Positions 34,689 through 45,729 of a DNA stretch of 64,000 bases are shown here, piece after piece. The notes beneath the pieces are model-generated. The model was not told the origin of the DNA. It saw only the letters and a list, made by a program, of their open reading frames with translations, and did not search any database. Position numbers and translations under genes: made by a program. The stretch's first letter is position 1. Every line of letters starts with the position of its first letter. The DNA is from Lunularia cruciata. Its lineage: Eukaryota; Streptophyta; Marchantiopsida; Lunulariales; Lunulariaceae. The stretch covers positions 129,001 to 193,000 of the forward strand of contig OX419756.1 of the NCBI GenBank assembly GCA_948567375.1, in the 5' to 3' direction.

Positions 34689-37190
34689 ATGTGCCAAGTA
34701 AATTTCCAATCCCTTTGAGTAGTTGTCTTGCAATAATGCGTGTCCGGAAGCCCATTGAGAGTGAAACTTTCCAAAATCCCAAGGGAGTTAGAGTGTCTCG
34801 TCCAAGAGAGGGTATCATCTTCTAGCATCGTAGAATGAGAGAACAGATTATGGCAAAGAAGGTGGCCAACGCGCTGATGGTGCGAGGTTTTGCAATTCAA
34901 AGATTAGATGTAGTAGCTAGAATCAAAGTCTTGACTAGACTTCGTATTACTTTCTTAGCATGGAACTGGAATTTCAGTTTCCCGAGAGTGATGGCAGAGA
35001 TAGCTGCCAGTAATTGTGAGGAGGGTCTCGAGGTGGAAGGGAAGAGAGGAAATCCGGCTAGATGGACTAAGTCGGATTGGAGGTTAGTATTGGGGAGAGC
35101 AGCAGGAGAGCCAATGGGGATCACCTTCTATTGGAAGTGTGATGCTACAAAAGAGACGGCAGAAATTTGCAATTCATTTTTTGCTCCAAGAACAACAAAT
35201 GGATACAAGGTAGAGTCCTATCAGGATCTGATTCGGAGAAGCATCGTGGGGGTGATGATGGCCATGTTCAAGCCAGAGTGAACTACATACGTGAACATGC
35301 AGCAAGCCGTTTTCTTCCACCAAATGTTTGCAGGAATTCCGGTGAATTGGGCAAAGTGCTTTCACCACCAAACGAGGCAAATGGTGATCAATTGATGAAT
35401 AGGTTCTCCACCGCATTATTTTGCACCGTTTGTAGTACACTTCTACTTTGGGTTGAACTTGCTGACTGAAGAGGAGCATCATCGTATGGTGTCTCACGTT
35501 CATCTTGACTTACGATGGGAAGCGGAGAAGGAAGAGTGCCAGTATATGCTACATCTACGAGCCAACGATGAGTATTTCTTGAAGACCGGACAGTGGAAGG
35601 TCAAAGAAATCACCAGTCCAAAGACAAAGAAATGCGGCAAACCCAAAGAAGCAAAGTTGCCTCCCACTCAAAGAAAGACTCAATGGCTGATTATGAAGAA
35701 TACAAAGATGGTGAGAGAAGCATCATCGGGATCAGAGTCTGAGGAAGAAACCAAGTCGCAAGAGGAGGAATCCGAAGAAGAGGAGCTCACCTTAAAAAGT
35801 AAGGAGTCTGGAAGCAATAGCAAGGGGGAGCCAGAAGTTCAGCAATCAGTGGCGGTCAATGAAGATTGTCAGGCAATGGTGGTGAACAAGCCAAGGCCAG
35901 AGGAGAAGGAGTAGTATCCAGCAAGGCTGAGTTCAAGAGGCAAAGACAAAGAAAGTACCGAAATGATGTCTCTAAAGATACGAAGATTGTGACTTCGGAT
36001 GAAGGAGCCAATGAAGGAGGTGAAGATTCAAGACAAAGATGGCGATGAAGAGGAAGAGAACTTAGGTGGAATATCATATTTGACAAAAGTGGTCACACCA
36101 TTGCTGGAGCTACTGAAGGAGCATCGGAGGGAAATTCCCCAAGATCATAAGAAGGAGATGAATGAGTTGCAGGTGGTGATGCATTTGCTGAGTGAAGTGA
36201 AGAGGTTGCAGGAGCAGCAAGTCCAAATAAGTGAAGAAATGGAAGAACTTCAGAAGGAGGAAGGCTTGAAGAAGAAGACTCTCACAATGTTACAAGAAAG
36301 TTGTGAGGTTAAAGAAAAAGAATTGTAGAGGCAAGTCGGAGAATTAACGGAACAAGCAATGTGGCTGAGCAAGATGAAGGAGGAAGTAAGTGATGTGCGC
36401 ATCGAGAATGTTCATTTGAAGGTGATGACCATTGCAATGGAGCAGGAGTTGGATAGCTTGAAGAAGAGTGCAGCGGGGAAGGATCAAGCATGGCAGAGGG
36501 AGTTAGCAGCAAGGCAAGAAGAAGAGGAACAATTACAAGAACTCGTCAGAAGCACAAAATTGCAGAGCATGCAGTATGCAGAAGAGAAGAAGATGCTTGC
36601 TGTGGAGTACAAAGACGAGTTGAAGATGTATCGTGAAGAATTGAAGGTAGAATGCACTCAAGGATATGCATCAAAATCAGTGGGAGAAGTTGCGGGGAAG
36701 TTGAGAGCACTTCTAAGCACGGAGGCTGAAGGGAGATTGGAAGAAGCCCGCCTACATGAGTTGAAGTTGCTTGTGCAGGAAACTCGGAAGAGAAAAGCCA
36801 AGGATGTGGACATGAACAACAACCGCGTAGTTGAGAGACCGCGTAGATCAGAAGATGTTAGAAGTACAGAATAATGTTAGTCTTAGATTAGATTTAGTTA
36901 ATTCAGAGTTAGAGAAGATTCGGAATAGTGTGACAGCGGAGAAGAGACCCAATATTGCAGAAGTAGGAATACATGTGTCATTGGACTTGTTATTTGATAC
37001 ATTAGAGAAGAGTGGGTTAGGAGATAAGGATGTAGATGGATTACCCATGATCTCAATTGTAGATTGTAGTGTAGAAGTAGTAGAATTAGTCAAGGACTTG
37101 GTAGAACTAGCTATACCCAAAGAAGGAGAAATAGTAGGAAGATCATCGGGTTTGGAAGCCAATGATGAGGTAGACATCAGATCGGTGTAA
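34689..37190 (+). pseudogene. ORF-X (a1) in LTR-A copy 7, full length with few breaks
   Basis: About 834 codons. Start MPSKFPIPLSS. The frame 34835-35281 carries EQIMAKKVANAL, RLRITFLAWNWNFSFPR, KSDWRLVLG, GITFYWKCDA and NGYKVESYQDLIRRSIVG. Next come about 35280-35460 (MQQAVFFHQMFAG, NWAKCFHHQTRQMV, PFVVHFYFGLNLL; partly out of phase) and the linker 35453-35914 (SEEEELTLKSKESGS). The coiled coil is about 36000-36870 (HRREIPQDHKKEMNELQVV, EQELDSLKKSAAGKDQAW, YKDELKMYREELK). The C-terminal region is 36831-37190 (LFDTLEKSGLGDKDVDGL). Stops at about 34824, 35280 and 35913 and small frameshifts make it inactive. No known domain recognised. Confidence 0.75.
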
Positions 37191-37980
37191 GTGTCAATTT
37201 TGAGATATGAAGAGATAGATTGTCACTGCAAGTAGGAAGAGATGTTAGGAAGCGGTGCATAGGTAGGAAGGACTGCCATTTGCTTCACTATTTAAGGGGA
37301 GCATTTGTAGTGCAAATTGTTTAGTATTCATATTTCTGAAGATAGATAAAGTGAAGTGTTGTTCTTAGTGCTCGTTGTTTAAGCTTAATTCCGATTGTCA
37401 ATTTTGTGTTTGTGGTTGTGAGTGTGTGGAGAATTCCAAAGAGCAAGTCAGTGTGTTTGTGGATGTTGGATTTTGCAGCCTTGATCTTCATTCTGTGTGT
37501 TTGATCCCGAGTGAAGTGCATCGGAGCAATGCCTTGACAAATCTGAGAGGAATTGTAATGTTGGTAGTATTCTGCATTTGTGAATGCAACACGAAGTTGA
37601 TGTGAAGCAATTTTGATAGAGGAAGTTGTGCCTTTAGTGGAGAGGTGGAACACAATTCTAAGGCAAAATTGTTCCTCGTAGTGAAGTGCCGTCTTCGGGA
37701 GAATTTGAATCATCACAATCAAGAGTTGTTTGGACAGAATTTGCTATGTTGTGATTATGTGTGTGTGTGTATTCGTGACAAGTTGTCAAGATTGTGAGCT
37801 TGTTACTCTCTTTTGGGTGTAGTTTCTACCTGAGAGATTAAAGAAGCAATCAAGAAGAACTGCAATTGTGACTTTTGACTTTGTATTTGACCAATTTTGA
37901 ATCGTATCTCTGTGGGAACAAACTTTACTTACCCAATTACCGCAAAAGTGATATTTGCCAAGTTGTCACAACATTGATGC

Positions 37981-38451
37981 ACACCGTAGGCACATGGAGT
38001 TCAATATTGGGGATCAAGTGTAGCTTTTGACAACCAACCTCACATTAGTTGGACCTTGTAAGCTCAAACCTCATTTTATTGGACCTTTCTTGATTCTTTG
38101 TCGTGTCGGCACTATGGCCTATCACCTTGAGCTACCACTATACATGAAGATCCATTCAGTGTTCCGTGTTTCCATACTATGCAGCTATGCCTCCCAATCA
38201 GGCCAGGGTCATCACACATAAGACATTAGACCTTGTCCGACACTCATTGATGGCATAGAGGAATATGAAGTGGAGCATATTCTCCAAAAACACATGTGTG
38301 GTACTTGCCATCCGCAGGTGGACTATCTAGTACAATGGAAATTTTACCTCCTCTATGAAGCAACATGGGAGCCCACTACCAATTTGACACATGCACTGGT
38401 GTTGGTGCAAGCATTTGAGCAACAATTGCACAACGAGGACGTTGCATCTTA
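37981..38451 (+). pseudogene. GypC chromovirus: integrase C-terminus and chromodomain
   Basis: The integrase tail reads KLKPHFIGPFLILCRVG, AYHLELP, and FRVSILCSY (the usual HPVFHVSxL motif region). A chromodomain follows, with EYEVEHILQKH, DYLVQWKFY, EATWEPTTNL and a final helix (VLVQAFEQQL). This order marks a chromovirus, whose chromodomain is thought to guide integration to heterochromatin. Single stops at about 38024 and 38221 and at I/EEYE. The 5' part is missing at the LTR-A border. A 110-bp piece homologous to 38160-38275 recurs at 63177-63304. Confidence 0.88.
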
Positions 38452-38465
38452 AAAGGAGGGAGGTT
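38452..38465 (+). other. Polypurine tract of GypC
   Basis: AAAAGGAGGGAGGTT follows the chromodomain stop codon and is directly followed by the LTR-C start TGTAATACC. Confidence 0.75.
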
Positions 38466-39212
38466 TGTAATACCAAGAGCTAGCCATATGATCTAGATGT
38501 GAAATTTGGTTTCGTAACATCTAGAATGATGTTATACATGATGGTAAAAATAGATCAGATAGAAGTATCACCAAAAGAGTACTTTTACTAATAGAGCAGA
38601 AATTGAAATAAACTTGAGAACCTTAGAACCAATAGCTAGACATATGATTTAAGGTGAGAATTGGTTTGGTAACATTTAAAGGATGTTATACATGATGGAA
38701 TAAACAGATCAGAAAGAGGTATCACCAAAAGGGGACTTCTACTAGAGTAGGGTAGGAACCAAAATATGCTTGAAATCTTTGAAGGAAATTTGGAGGCCTA
38801 ATTGGATGAATTAGGCCTCAAAAATATGCACATTCCCACCCCCTCCCCCCATCTCTCATACGAAGGAAAGGCTGGCCTTCTCTCCCCATAGTTTTTCTCG
38901 TCGAGAGCTTTCCAACAATACCTTACGTGATTCTAAGACTCCTACATGAAGATTCCCTAAAATATCCCCTCCGGTCAAAGCTTGTTTGACCAACCAGATA
39001 GGACCTAGACCGACATGTCATCCATCCAAGTAAATAATCCAAGGTAGGAGCTTGCTGATATGTCACCTATCTGTGTGCCTAATCCTATGGTGGAGTTTCC
39101 TTGGAGTAGATCCTCTTTGTCTATATAATAAAGAGAAGGTGCTCCTTTGGTGCACCAAATGTTGAGTGTGTAACCTGTGTTTTCTCTCTTCTCTTGTCCT
39201 TGGAGTACTATA
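38466..39212 (+). mobile_element. LTR-C, 3' LTR of GypC chromovirus
   Basis: TGTAATACCAAG at 38466 to ...GGAGTACTATA at 39212 (the other copy ends GGAGTATTACA), 747 bp. The homologous copy in opposite orientation is at 46862-47601. Both contain a degenerate internal duplication of a stretch with ACTTTTACTAATAGAG/GGGGACTTCTACTAGAG. A TATATAATAAAGAG stretch at about 39121-39134 is a possible promoter or poly(A) element. Confidence 0.85.
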
Positions 39213-39294
39213 GTAGGCCAAGGAATACGTGCAATAGCTTCCACCTTGGTCTGCTGAACACCAAGTCCCCCGGGGTAGATAGTGTGTGACAACC
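39213..39294 (-). pseudogene. Small gypsy RT remnant
   Basis: The minus strand reads PGGLGVQQTKVEAIARIPWPT, the segment between RT and RNase H where gypsy elements have KVEAI and WPxP. Only about 27 codons are left between LTR-C and LTR-A copy 8. The family is not decided. Confidence 0.5.
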
Positions 39295-40087
39295 CGGCAA
39301 GTATCACTTTTGCGGTAATTGGGTAAGTAAAGTTTGTTCTCGTAGAGATACAAGTCAAAAATGTCCAAATATGAAGTCAAACAGTAACAATGTAGTTCTT
39401 CTTGGTTGCATCTTTAATCTCTCAGGTAGAAACCACACCCAGAAGAGAATAACAAGCACTGATTCTTAGTCTTGTCACGAATTCACACTCCTTAATCACA
39501 ACTTCTTCAACTCTTTCCAAACAATCTTGATTGTGATGATTCAGGCTCTCCCAAAAACAACACTTCATTGCAAAACAACTTCACCTCAGAATTGTGTTCC
39601 ATCCCTCCATTGAAGGCACAACTTTCTCGATCAAAATTGCTTCACATCAACACTGCGTTGCACTCATACATGTAGAAAACTACCAACACTACAATTCCTC
39701 TCAGATCTATCAAGGCATTGCTCCGATTGCACTTCACTCAAGATCAAACACACAGAATGAAGATCAAGGCTATGGAATCCAACATCCAACAAGCACACTT
39801 ACTTGCACTTCAAATTTCTCCACACACTCACAAACACAAACACAAATACAAAGTTGATACTCGGAATCAAGCTCAAGCAATGAGCACTGCTTCACATCAC
39901 TTTGCTTTATCTATTCTCATAAATAATGAGCACTAAACAACATAAGACTGTAAATGCCACTCTTAAATAGTGAAACAATCGATAGTTATCTTCATAATGT
40001 ACCTCTTCCTTATGACTCTACAAACCTGTAGATCTAAAATGACAATGCACCTCTTCATATCTGCCTATTCAAATCTCAAATTGGTTA

Positions 40088-41882
40088 CTAATCCGATCCG
40101 ATGTCTACTTCTTCTTTGTCTTTTAAACCCGAACCCAAAGTAACTTTACTTTCTATTGCTCTGTCCTCGAGTTCCATAATTCCTACCTCTTCTACCAGGT
40201 CTAACAGTTCTCTTTCTTGATCTGACATTTCACTAGTGGGTAATCTATCTAACTCCTTATCTTTTGACCCACTCTTCTCTAATGTCTCTAATGGTAACTC
40301 CAAAGACATTTGCACTCCTACTTCATCTACTTTGGGTTTTGCTCTAACATCTTTTTGAAGTTTATCTATCTCCAACTTTACCAAATCTAATCTTATCATG
40401 ATATTATCTTCTATTTCTAATATTTTCCTATCTACATGAGTTCTGAGACTAATTAACAAAGCATTCAAGTCTATGTCCTTTGAATCTCTCCTCCTCGTCT
40501 CCTACACAAACAACTTCAACTCGTGCAGCCTTGTCTCTTCAATACAAACATTGGCCTTTGTACTTAGCATCGCAATCATCTTGATGACGATCTCCTTCAA
40601 TGGTTCCAATCTCATATTCCTTTCCCGCTCCCGATCTACAAGCCAATCTTCCCCGTACATTGCCAATTTTGCCTCGAACTCGGCTTTCACCGTTTCCTTC
40701 TCCTTCTCCTTCTGTACAACATTCTCTTCCTGATTATGAAGTAACTCTTGTAATCTCTCTTCTTCTCTATATCTCACTGTCAACTCCTGTTGCTACAGTT
40801 GCTTCTTCTCTTCTACACTCTCCATCACTCTATCAAGCTCTTGTTCCTTCTCTAATACCCTTGCCATAGCATGGATAATTTCTAGTCTTGAATCAACAAA
40901 CAACTGCCTCAAGATTTCATACTCAGCTACTTGTCTTTCCCTCGCTATATCACTCTTCTTCACAAGTTCCTCTTGATACCTTGCTTCTCTCTTCAAGTTC
41001 TCAATCACTTGACTCTGCACTACTGCATCCACTCATAGTACTTCCCTTTCCTCCTCACCTCAAATTATATTCTTCTTCAACTTTGAGTTCTCTTCTTCCA
41101 GTCTTGCTTATACCTGCAACACAGTCTTCACCTCCGGACACTTTGACTGCATCTCCTTCTTCTTGTGCTCTAGCTTTACTAACAACGGGCACACAACTTC
41201 TTGCAAGTACTCCACTCCATCACTTGCAAGTACTTCAACCTGCAGAGTGATCTCCTTCTTTACCTCTTCTTCTCCCAATACTTGCTTTCTTCTCTACAAT
41301 CGTTGTATCGGAATAGATGCTTCACTTCCTGAACTAGCATTCTCCTCTTCCCTTGCCTTGCTTGGACCCGCTTCACACTTCGGGTTACCCATTCTTCGTC
41401 CTCTTTGAAGAGAAGGCATCCCTCACTTCTTGGGTTTCTTCGGCTACCTCTCCATTCCCCAAGAACGTGGCACCTTGCTCCGTGCCTGCCCCTCTTCCAA
41501 GTACCAATCTCCAATCCGACTCTGTACAGCGAGCCGTATTTCCTCTATTCCCCTCTTCCTTGGGGCCATTGAGACACTTACTCTTGATTATCTTGGTCAT
41601 GAATCTTGGAAAACTCACATTCCAATTCCACGCCAAGAAAGTGATCCAAAGTCGGCTCAAGACTTTGATTCTTGCAATCACATCTAACCTCCAAATTGCA
41701 TGATTTCTCACTGCAAATTCAGAGTTCTTCTTTCCTCCTCCCATCTCTCTTGCTTCCTCACTGTCTCTTGGGTTAACTTTCTTTTATTCTCCTCTACACA
41801 CTAGTGCATCTTCAACTCTACTTTCCTTCCTCTGATCTCCTACAAGACGACTCCTCAACGGTGAAGGGAAATTGCTTGACAT
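40088..41882 (-). pseudogene. ORF-X (a2) in LTR-A copy 8, with internal deletion
   Basis: Start at 41882; the N-terminal piece is 41744-41385 (RIKVLSRLWITFLAWNWNV, ESDWRLVLG, EVRDAFSSKRTKNG). At about 41390 the sequence jumps from KNG to the KCEAG region of the linker, removing the conserved VESYKDP-to-FYLGLNLL half of the domain. The coiled coil (41032-40793, 40783-40502) and C-terminal part (40468-40088, ending VDIGSD) remain. It could not make the full protein. Confidence 0.75.
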
Positions 41883-41901
41883 TGCTTTGTCGGTAGCCCA
41901 A

Positions 41902-41909
41902 TTTTTATA
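41902..41909 (-). promoter_or_regulatory. TATA-like box of LTR-A copy 8
   Basis: Minus strand TATAAAAA, 20-27 bases before the ORF-X ATG at 41882; same place as in copies 3, 4, 5, 9, 10 and 11. Confidence 0.5.
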
Positions 41910-42295
41910 GAGTCGCGCCTTCTTTGTCTCTCTTCAATTTGAGTTTCTACCGAGGAATCACACCTCTTGCATGCACCTGTCATTGTCAAGTGTACTTCAC
42001 GCGTATGACCGTCGGTTTTTGAACAGTCCCTTCTTGAATTTCTCGCCTCAAAAAAAAGTTGTTACACTCTCTATGCCTCGGGTTGAGCTCCCCCCGATAC
42101 AAAGACTTCTTACTTTGGGTTGTATGCTGATAGGGCAAGTTCGAGTACTTTGTCTTATGACCCAAAGCCACATTACTTCGGGTTTCATCCCGAAGACTCT
42201 TTTCTTTGCCTTCTTTGGCCATACAGGCACAATCCGACTTCTCTATACACTTCTTCTTCTCCATTTAAAAAAAAACAAAAAATGTGGGTACCACA

Positions 42296-44233
42296 TACCC
42301 CCTCGCTCAAATGTGAGCGTCCCCGCAAACATAGACCTTGGGTCTCTTAGAGACTTCCGTGTCTATGGTCCAATATCTCCGAACTCTCCACCTATTTACT
42401 CGGGTGACAAAAGGATTGCCCTCCAGGTCTATAAGCTGCATGGACCCATTTTCATAAAGATGAAGAACTTGATAAGGCCCCATCCATCTTAAATACAACT
42501 TGCCTGGAAAAAATATTTGGCAATTGTTGTATAATAAAACCAAATCTCCTTTGCGCATAACCACAAGCTTGATATGCTTATCGTGCCTGACTTTCCTCTA
42601 CGCTGGGACTTCCTTTGTGGTTTGCATTGCATCGTCTCTTTTCTCTTCTAACCACATTAGTTGATGGATTCAAAGATCCTGGCTTTCTTCCTCCGACAGT
42701 CGTTCTTTGCAAAGAATCCAATATGTCGGTACTTCAAATTCAACTGGTAGTATGAGATGCAAGCCATATGTCAAGAAGTATGGAGTTTTTTGGTTGTAAT
42801 CTTTTTTGTCATTTGATATGCCCACAACATGGCTGGTAATTTTGTATCCCAGTCATAAGCATAATTGACAGTCATCTTATTCAAAATTTTGCAAAGTAAC
42901 CCATTTGCATTTTCCGTTAAGCCATTTTCTTTTGGGTTATAAGGAGTCGTCTTCCGATGGGAAATCTGAAAGTACTTGGTTAATGCCTCCATTATAGAGT
43001 TCAAAAAATGTGTCCCTCGGTCACTGACTAATTCCAAAGGACACCCATATCGGGAGATGATGTTTCAAAAGAAGAATTCCGCCACAATTTTGGCATCATC
43101 TCTGCAAGTTGCTTCAGCTTCAACCATCTTGGTAGCATAGTCAGTGCAAACCAAAATGTATTGCTTTCTTGTGACTTGGGTCACTGGTTGAATGGGACCC
43201 ACAAAATCAATTCCCCTTTTTATAAATGGGGCCAAAGGCAAAATTGGTCTCAAAGGCCATTGAGAAGTAGCCATCGGCTTCCCCGTTCTTTGACAAGCAT
43301 CAAAGCTTTGGATATGAGCATGTGCATCTTTGTACATTGTAGGCCACCAATACCCCACCAAAAGAATCTTCTTTACAATATTCTTCAAAGCATAGTGTCC
43401 TCCCGATGCTTTGGAGTGTAAAGATTCAATCACTCCTCCTACTTCGTATGACTCCAAGCATCGCCGAAGTACTTTGTCTTTGCACATCTTGAATAGAATG
43501 TTGTGTTTGAGCTGGTACAGCCCCATTTTCTTGAGAAAGACTGCCCTCTGCTCCGGGTCAATCCCTTTAGGACAATGGAGAGTATGCAGATAATGATATT
43601 CTACTACATACCTCGTACTTTGCATTACTGTTAATTGATATAACTCTTCGTTAGGGAATTGATCGTCAATTTCCCACTCCTGGTCTTGAGTTTCTAACAT
43701 GGACAGGAAGTCTACATTTGAATGCAAAGCTCCCTTCCTTACTTGTACAGTATGTGAATTCTTGCAACAACAAGATCTATCTTGCAATTTGCCCGGACAA
43801 ATCTGCCTTCTTGACCAAATGTTGCAATGCGTAATGGTCAACATAGAAGACAAACTCGTATCCCAATAGGTAGTGGAAAAATTAAGAGAGGAGAAAGGCA
43901 TACACCATCTCGAGTGCTTCTCTTTCAGTCGTCAAATAGTTCTTTTTAGAAATTGAAAGTTGTCGGCTGGCATAATACATCGGGTAGTCCTTCTTCTTCT
44001 CGTCCTTTTGACTTAAGACAACCCCGATGGCCATGGACGAAGTGTCTACATATACATGAAAAGGGACATCCTAATTTGGGGCCTTCATAACTGGTGCTTG
44101 AACCAGTTTCTTCTTCAACACCTGGAAAGCTTCTTCTTGATTTGCTTCCCAAAGATAGTCTTCGGATTTCTTCAGAAGCTTTGTAAGAGGTGCAGCAAGC
44201 ACCGCATAATTTGACACAAAGCGTCTGTAGTAT
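42296..44233 (-). pseudogene. GypA copy 4: RNase H and integrase, 5' part lost
   Basis: Minus strand, polypurine tract at 42296 (one base differs). Integrase C-terminus 42564-42307 (GDLVLLYNNCQIFFPGKLY). Core 43037-42771 (SDRGTHFLNS, LTENANGLL). The 278-codon frame 43901-43065 spans the RNase H end, HHCC and first catalytic Asp (RGIDFVGPIQP). One zinc-binding Cys is Phe here (SFDACQ). Upstream, 44220-43905 gives the RT connection and RNase H start, with stops. It is cut at 44233 within the YYRRFVSNY motif by LTR-A copy 9. Confidence 0.85.
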
Positions 44234-45729
44234 TGTGGTACCCACATTTTTTGTTTTTTTTGAAATGGAGAAGAAGAAGTTTATAGAGAAGTTGGATTGC
44301 GCCTGTATGGCCGAAGAAGGCGAAGAAAAGCATCTTCGGGATGAAACCCGAGGTAACATGGCTTTGGGTCATAAGGTGAAGTACTTGGACTTGCCTTGTC
44401 AGCATACAACCCAAAGTAAGAAGTCTTCATATCAAGGGGAGCTCAACCCAAGGCAAAGATAGTGTAACAACCTTTCTTTAGGGCAAGAAATTCAAGAAGG
44501 GACTGTTCAAAACCGGCGGTCATACACGTGAAGTACAATTGACAGTGACAGGCGCATGCAAGGTGTGATTTCTTGGTAGAAACTCGAATTGAAGAGAGCC
44601 AAAGAAGGCGCAACTCTATAAAAATTGGGCTAATGACAAAGCAATATCGAGCAAATTTTCCTTTGCCATTGAGGAGTCATCCTGCAGGAGATTGTGGGGA
44701 AGTAGAGTTGAAGACGCGCTAGTGTGTAGAGGAGAATTTGAGAGAGTTAAACCGAGAGATAGTGAGGAAGCAGGAAAGATGGGAGGAGGAAAGAAGAACT
44801 CCAAATTCACAGTGAGAAATCATGTGATGCGGAGGTTAGATGTGATCACAAGAATTGAAGTCTTGAGCTGACTTTGGATCACCTTCTTGGCATGGAACTA
44901 GAATGTAAGTTTTCCAGGTTTCATGACTAAGATAATCAAGAGTAAGCGTCTCGATGGCCCCAAGGAAGAGGGGAAGAGAGGAAATCCGGCTCGCTGGACA
45001 AAGTCAGATTGGAGATTGGTGTTCAGAAGAGAGGCAAGTGCAGAGCAGGGTGCCACATTCTTGGGGAAGGAAGAGGTAGCCAAAGAAACCCAAGAAGTGC
45101 GGGATGCCTTCTCTTCAAAGAGATTGAAGAATGGGTATAAGGTCAAGAGTTACAAAGATCCAGTGAAGAGAGGGATTGTGAGTGCTCTCATGGCAATCCT
45201 GAAGCCGGAGAGGACTACTTATGTGATGAAACACCAAGCGGTGTTCTTCCATAAGATGTTTGCAGGAGAACCTATCAATTGGGCGAGGTGCTTCCATGGG
45301 AGGACAAGACAGATGGTGTGGAATTTGCGGGATAAGTTGCCTCCACACTACATTTGCCGTTTGTAGCACATTTCTACCTCGGGTTGAATTTGCTCAATTT
45401 GGTAGAGCGCAGCAAAATGGTGTCTCACTTTTATTCCGACTTGAGAAGAGAAGTCAACATGGAGGAGCAACAATACATTCCTCAAATCCAAAGCCCTGAT
45501 GATTATTACGTGCAAACGGGCAAGAGTGCGGAGGTAGAAGTGAGTACTCCTAAGTCAAAGAAGCGGAGTCGACAAGGAGAAGGTGAAGACATAGAGAAGA
45601 CAAGACCTCGGAAGACCAGGAGAGGAAACCCAAGGAAAGGCATAGTGGTGATCGCATCATCAGAGGAAAACTCGGCAAGGCCGAGTGCAAGTCCAAAGAC
45701 TCGGAACACGAGGAGGAACCAGAGCTCAG
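44234..45729 (+). mobile_element. LTR-A copy 9 (a2), truncated
   Basis: It starts TGTGGTACCCACA at 44234 inside GypA copy 4. Homology stops at 45729, where another LTR-A of the same orientation begins, so only the first 1496 bases are left. A TATA box lies at 44618. ORF-X pieces 44923-45366 and 45354-45729 cover the N-terminal domain (ERTTYVMKHQAVFFHKMFA, NWARCFHGRTRQMVWNL, HFYLGLNLLN) up to the linker. The start codon is ATA here. Confidence 0.85.
44923..45729 (+). pseudogene. ORF-X (a2) N-terminal domain in LTR-A copy 9
   Basis: A 147-codon frame from MTKIIKSKRLDGPKEEGKRG to the NLRDKLPPHYI segment is followed, one phase off, by PFVAHFYLGLNLLNLVERS, the DLRREVNMEEQQYI segment and the SPDDYYVQTGKSAEVEVST linker. 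The piece 44641-44920 with the normal start has a stop and a lost ATG. One of the clearest sources for the conserved domain. Confidence 0.8.

Larger units (their letters stand above)
34283..37980 (+). mobile_element. LTR-A copy 7 (a1), 3' LTR of GypA copy 3, complete
   Basis: The LTR is 3698 bp, from TGTGGTACCCACA to ...AGTTGTCACA. It follows the GypA polypurine tract without a gap and is in the same orientation. It does not contain a shorter direct repeat at its two ends, so the whole unit behaves as the LTR. It holds a TATA-like box at 34657, ORF-X at 34689-37190 and 790 bp of noncoding sequence. The chromovirus tail begins at 37981. Confidence 0.9.
39295..42295 (-). mobile_element. LTR-A copy 8 (a2), 3' LTR of GypA copy 4, internally deleted
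   Basis: Both ends are complete (TGTGACAACCCGGC at 39295, GGGTACCACA at 42295), 3001 bp. It is shorter than copy 5 because about 0.8 kb of ORF-X is missing near 41390. GypA follows at 42296 after its polypurine tract. The interval 39295-40087 is noncoding. Confidence 0.9.

Noticed and set aside
37321..37722. A recurrent open frame of 80-130 codons on the strand opposite to LTR-A (starting MIVMIQ or MFHPS), at 2919, 7517, 13600, 17742, 25623, 37321, 39594 and 51768
   Set aside because: It recurs only because the LTR 3' part is similar in all copies; frame length and start vary from copy to copy, both strands are open there, and changes do not favour third positions.
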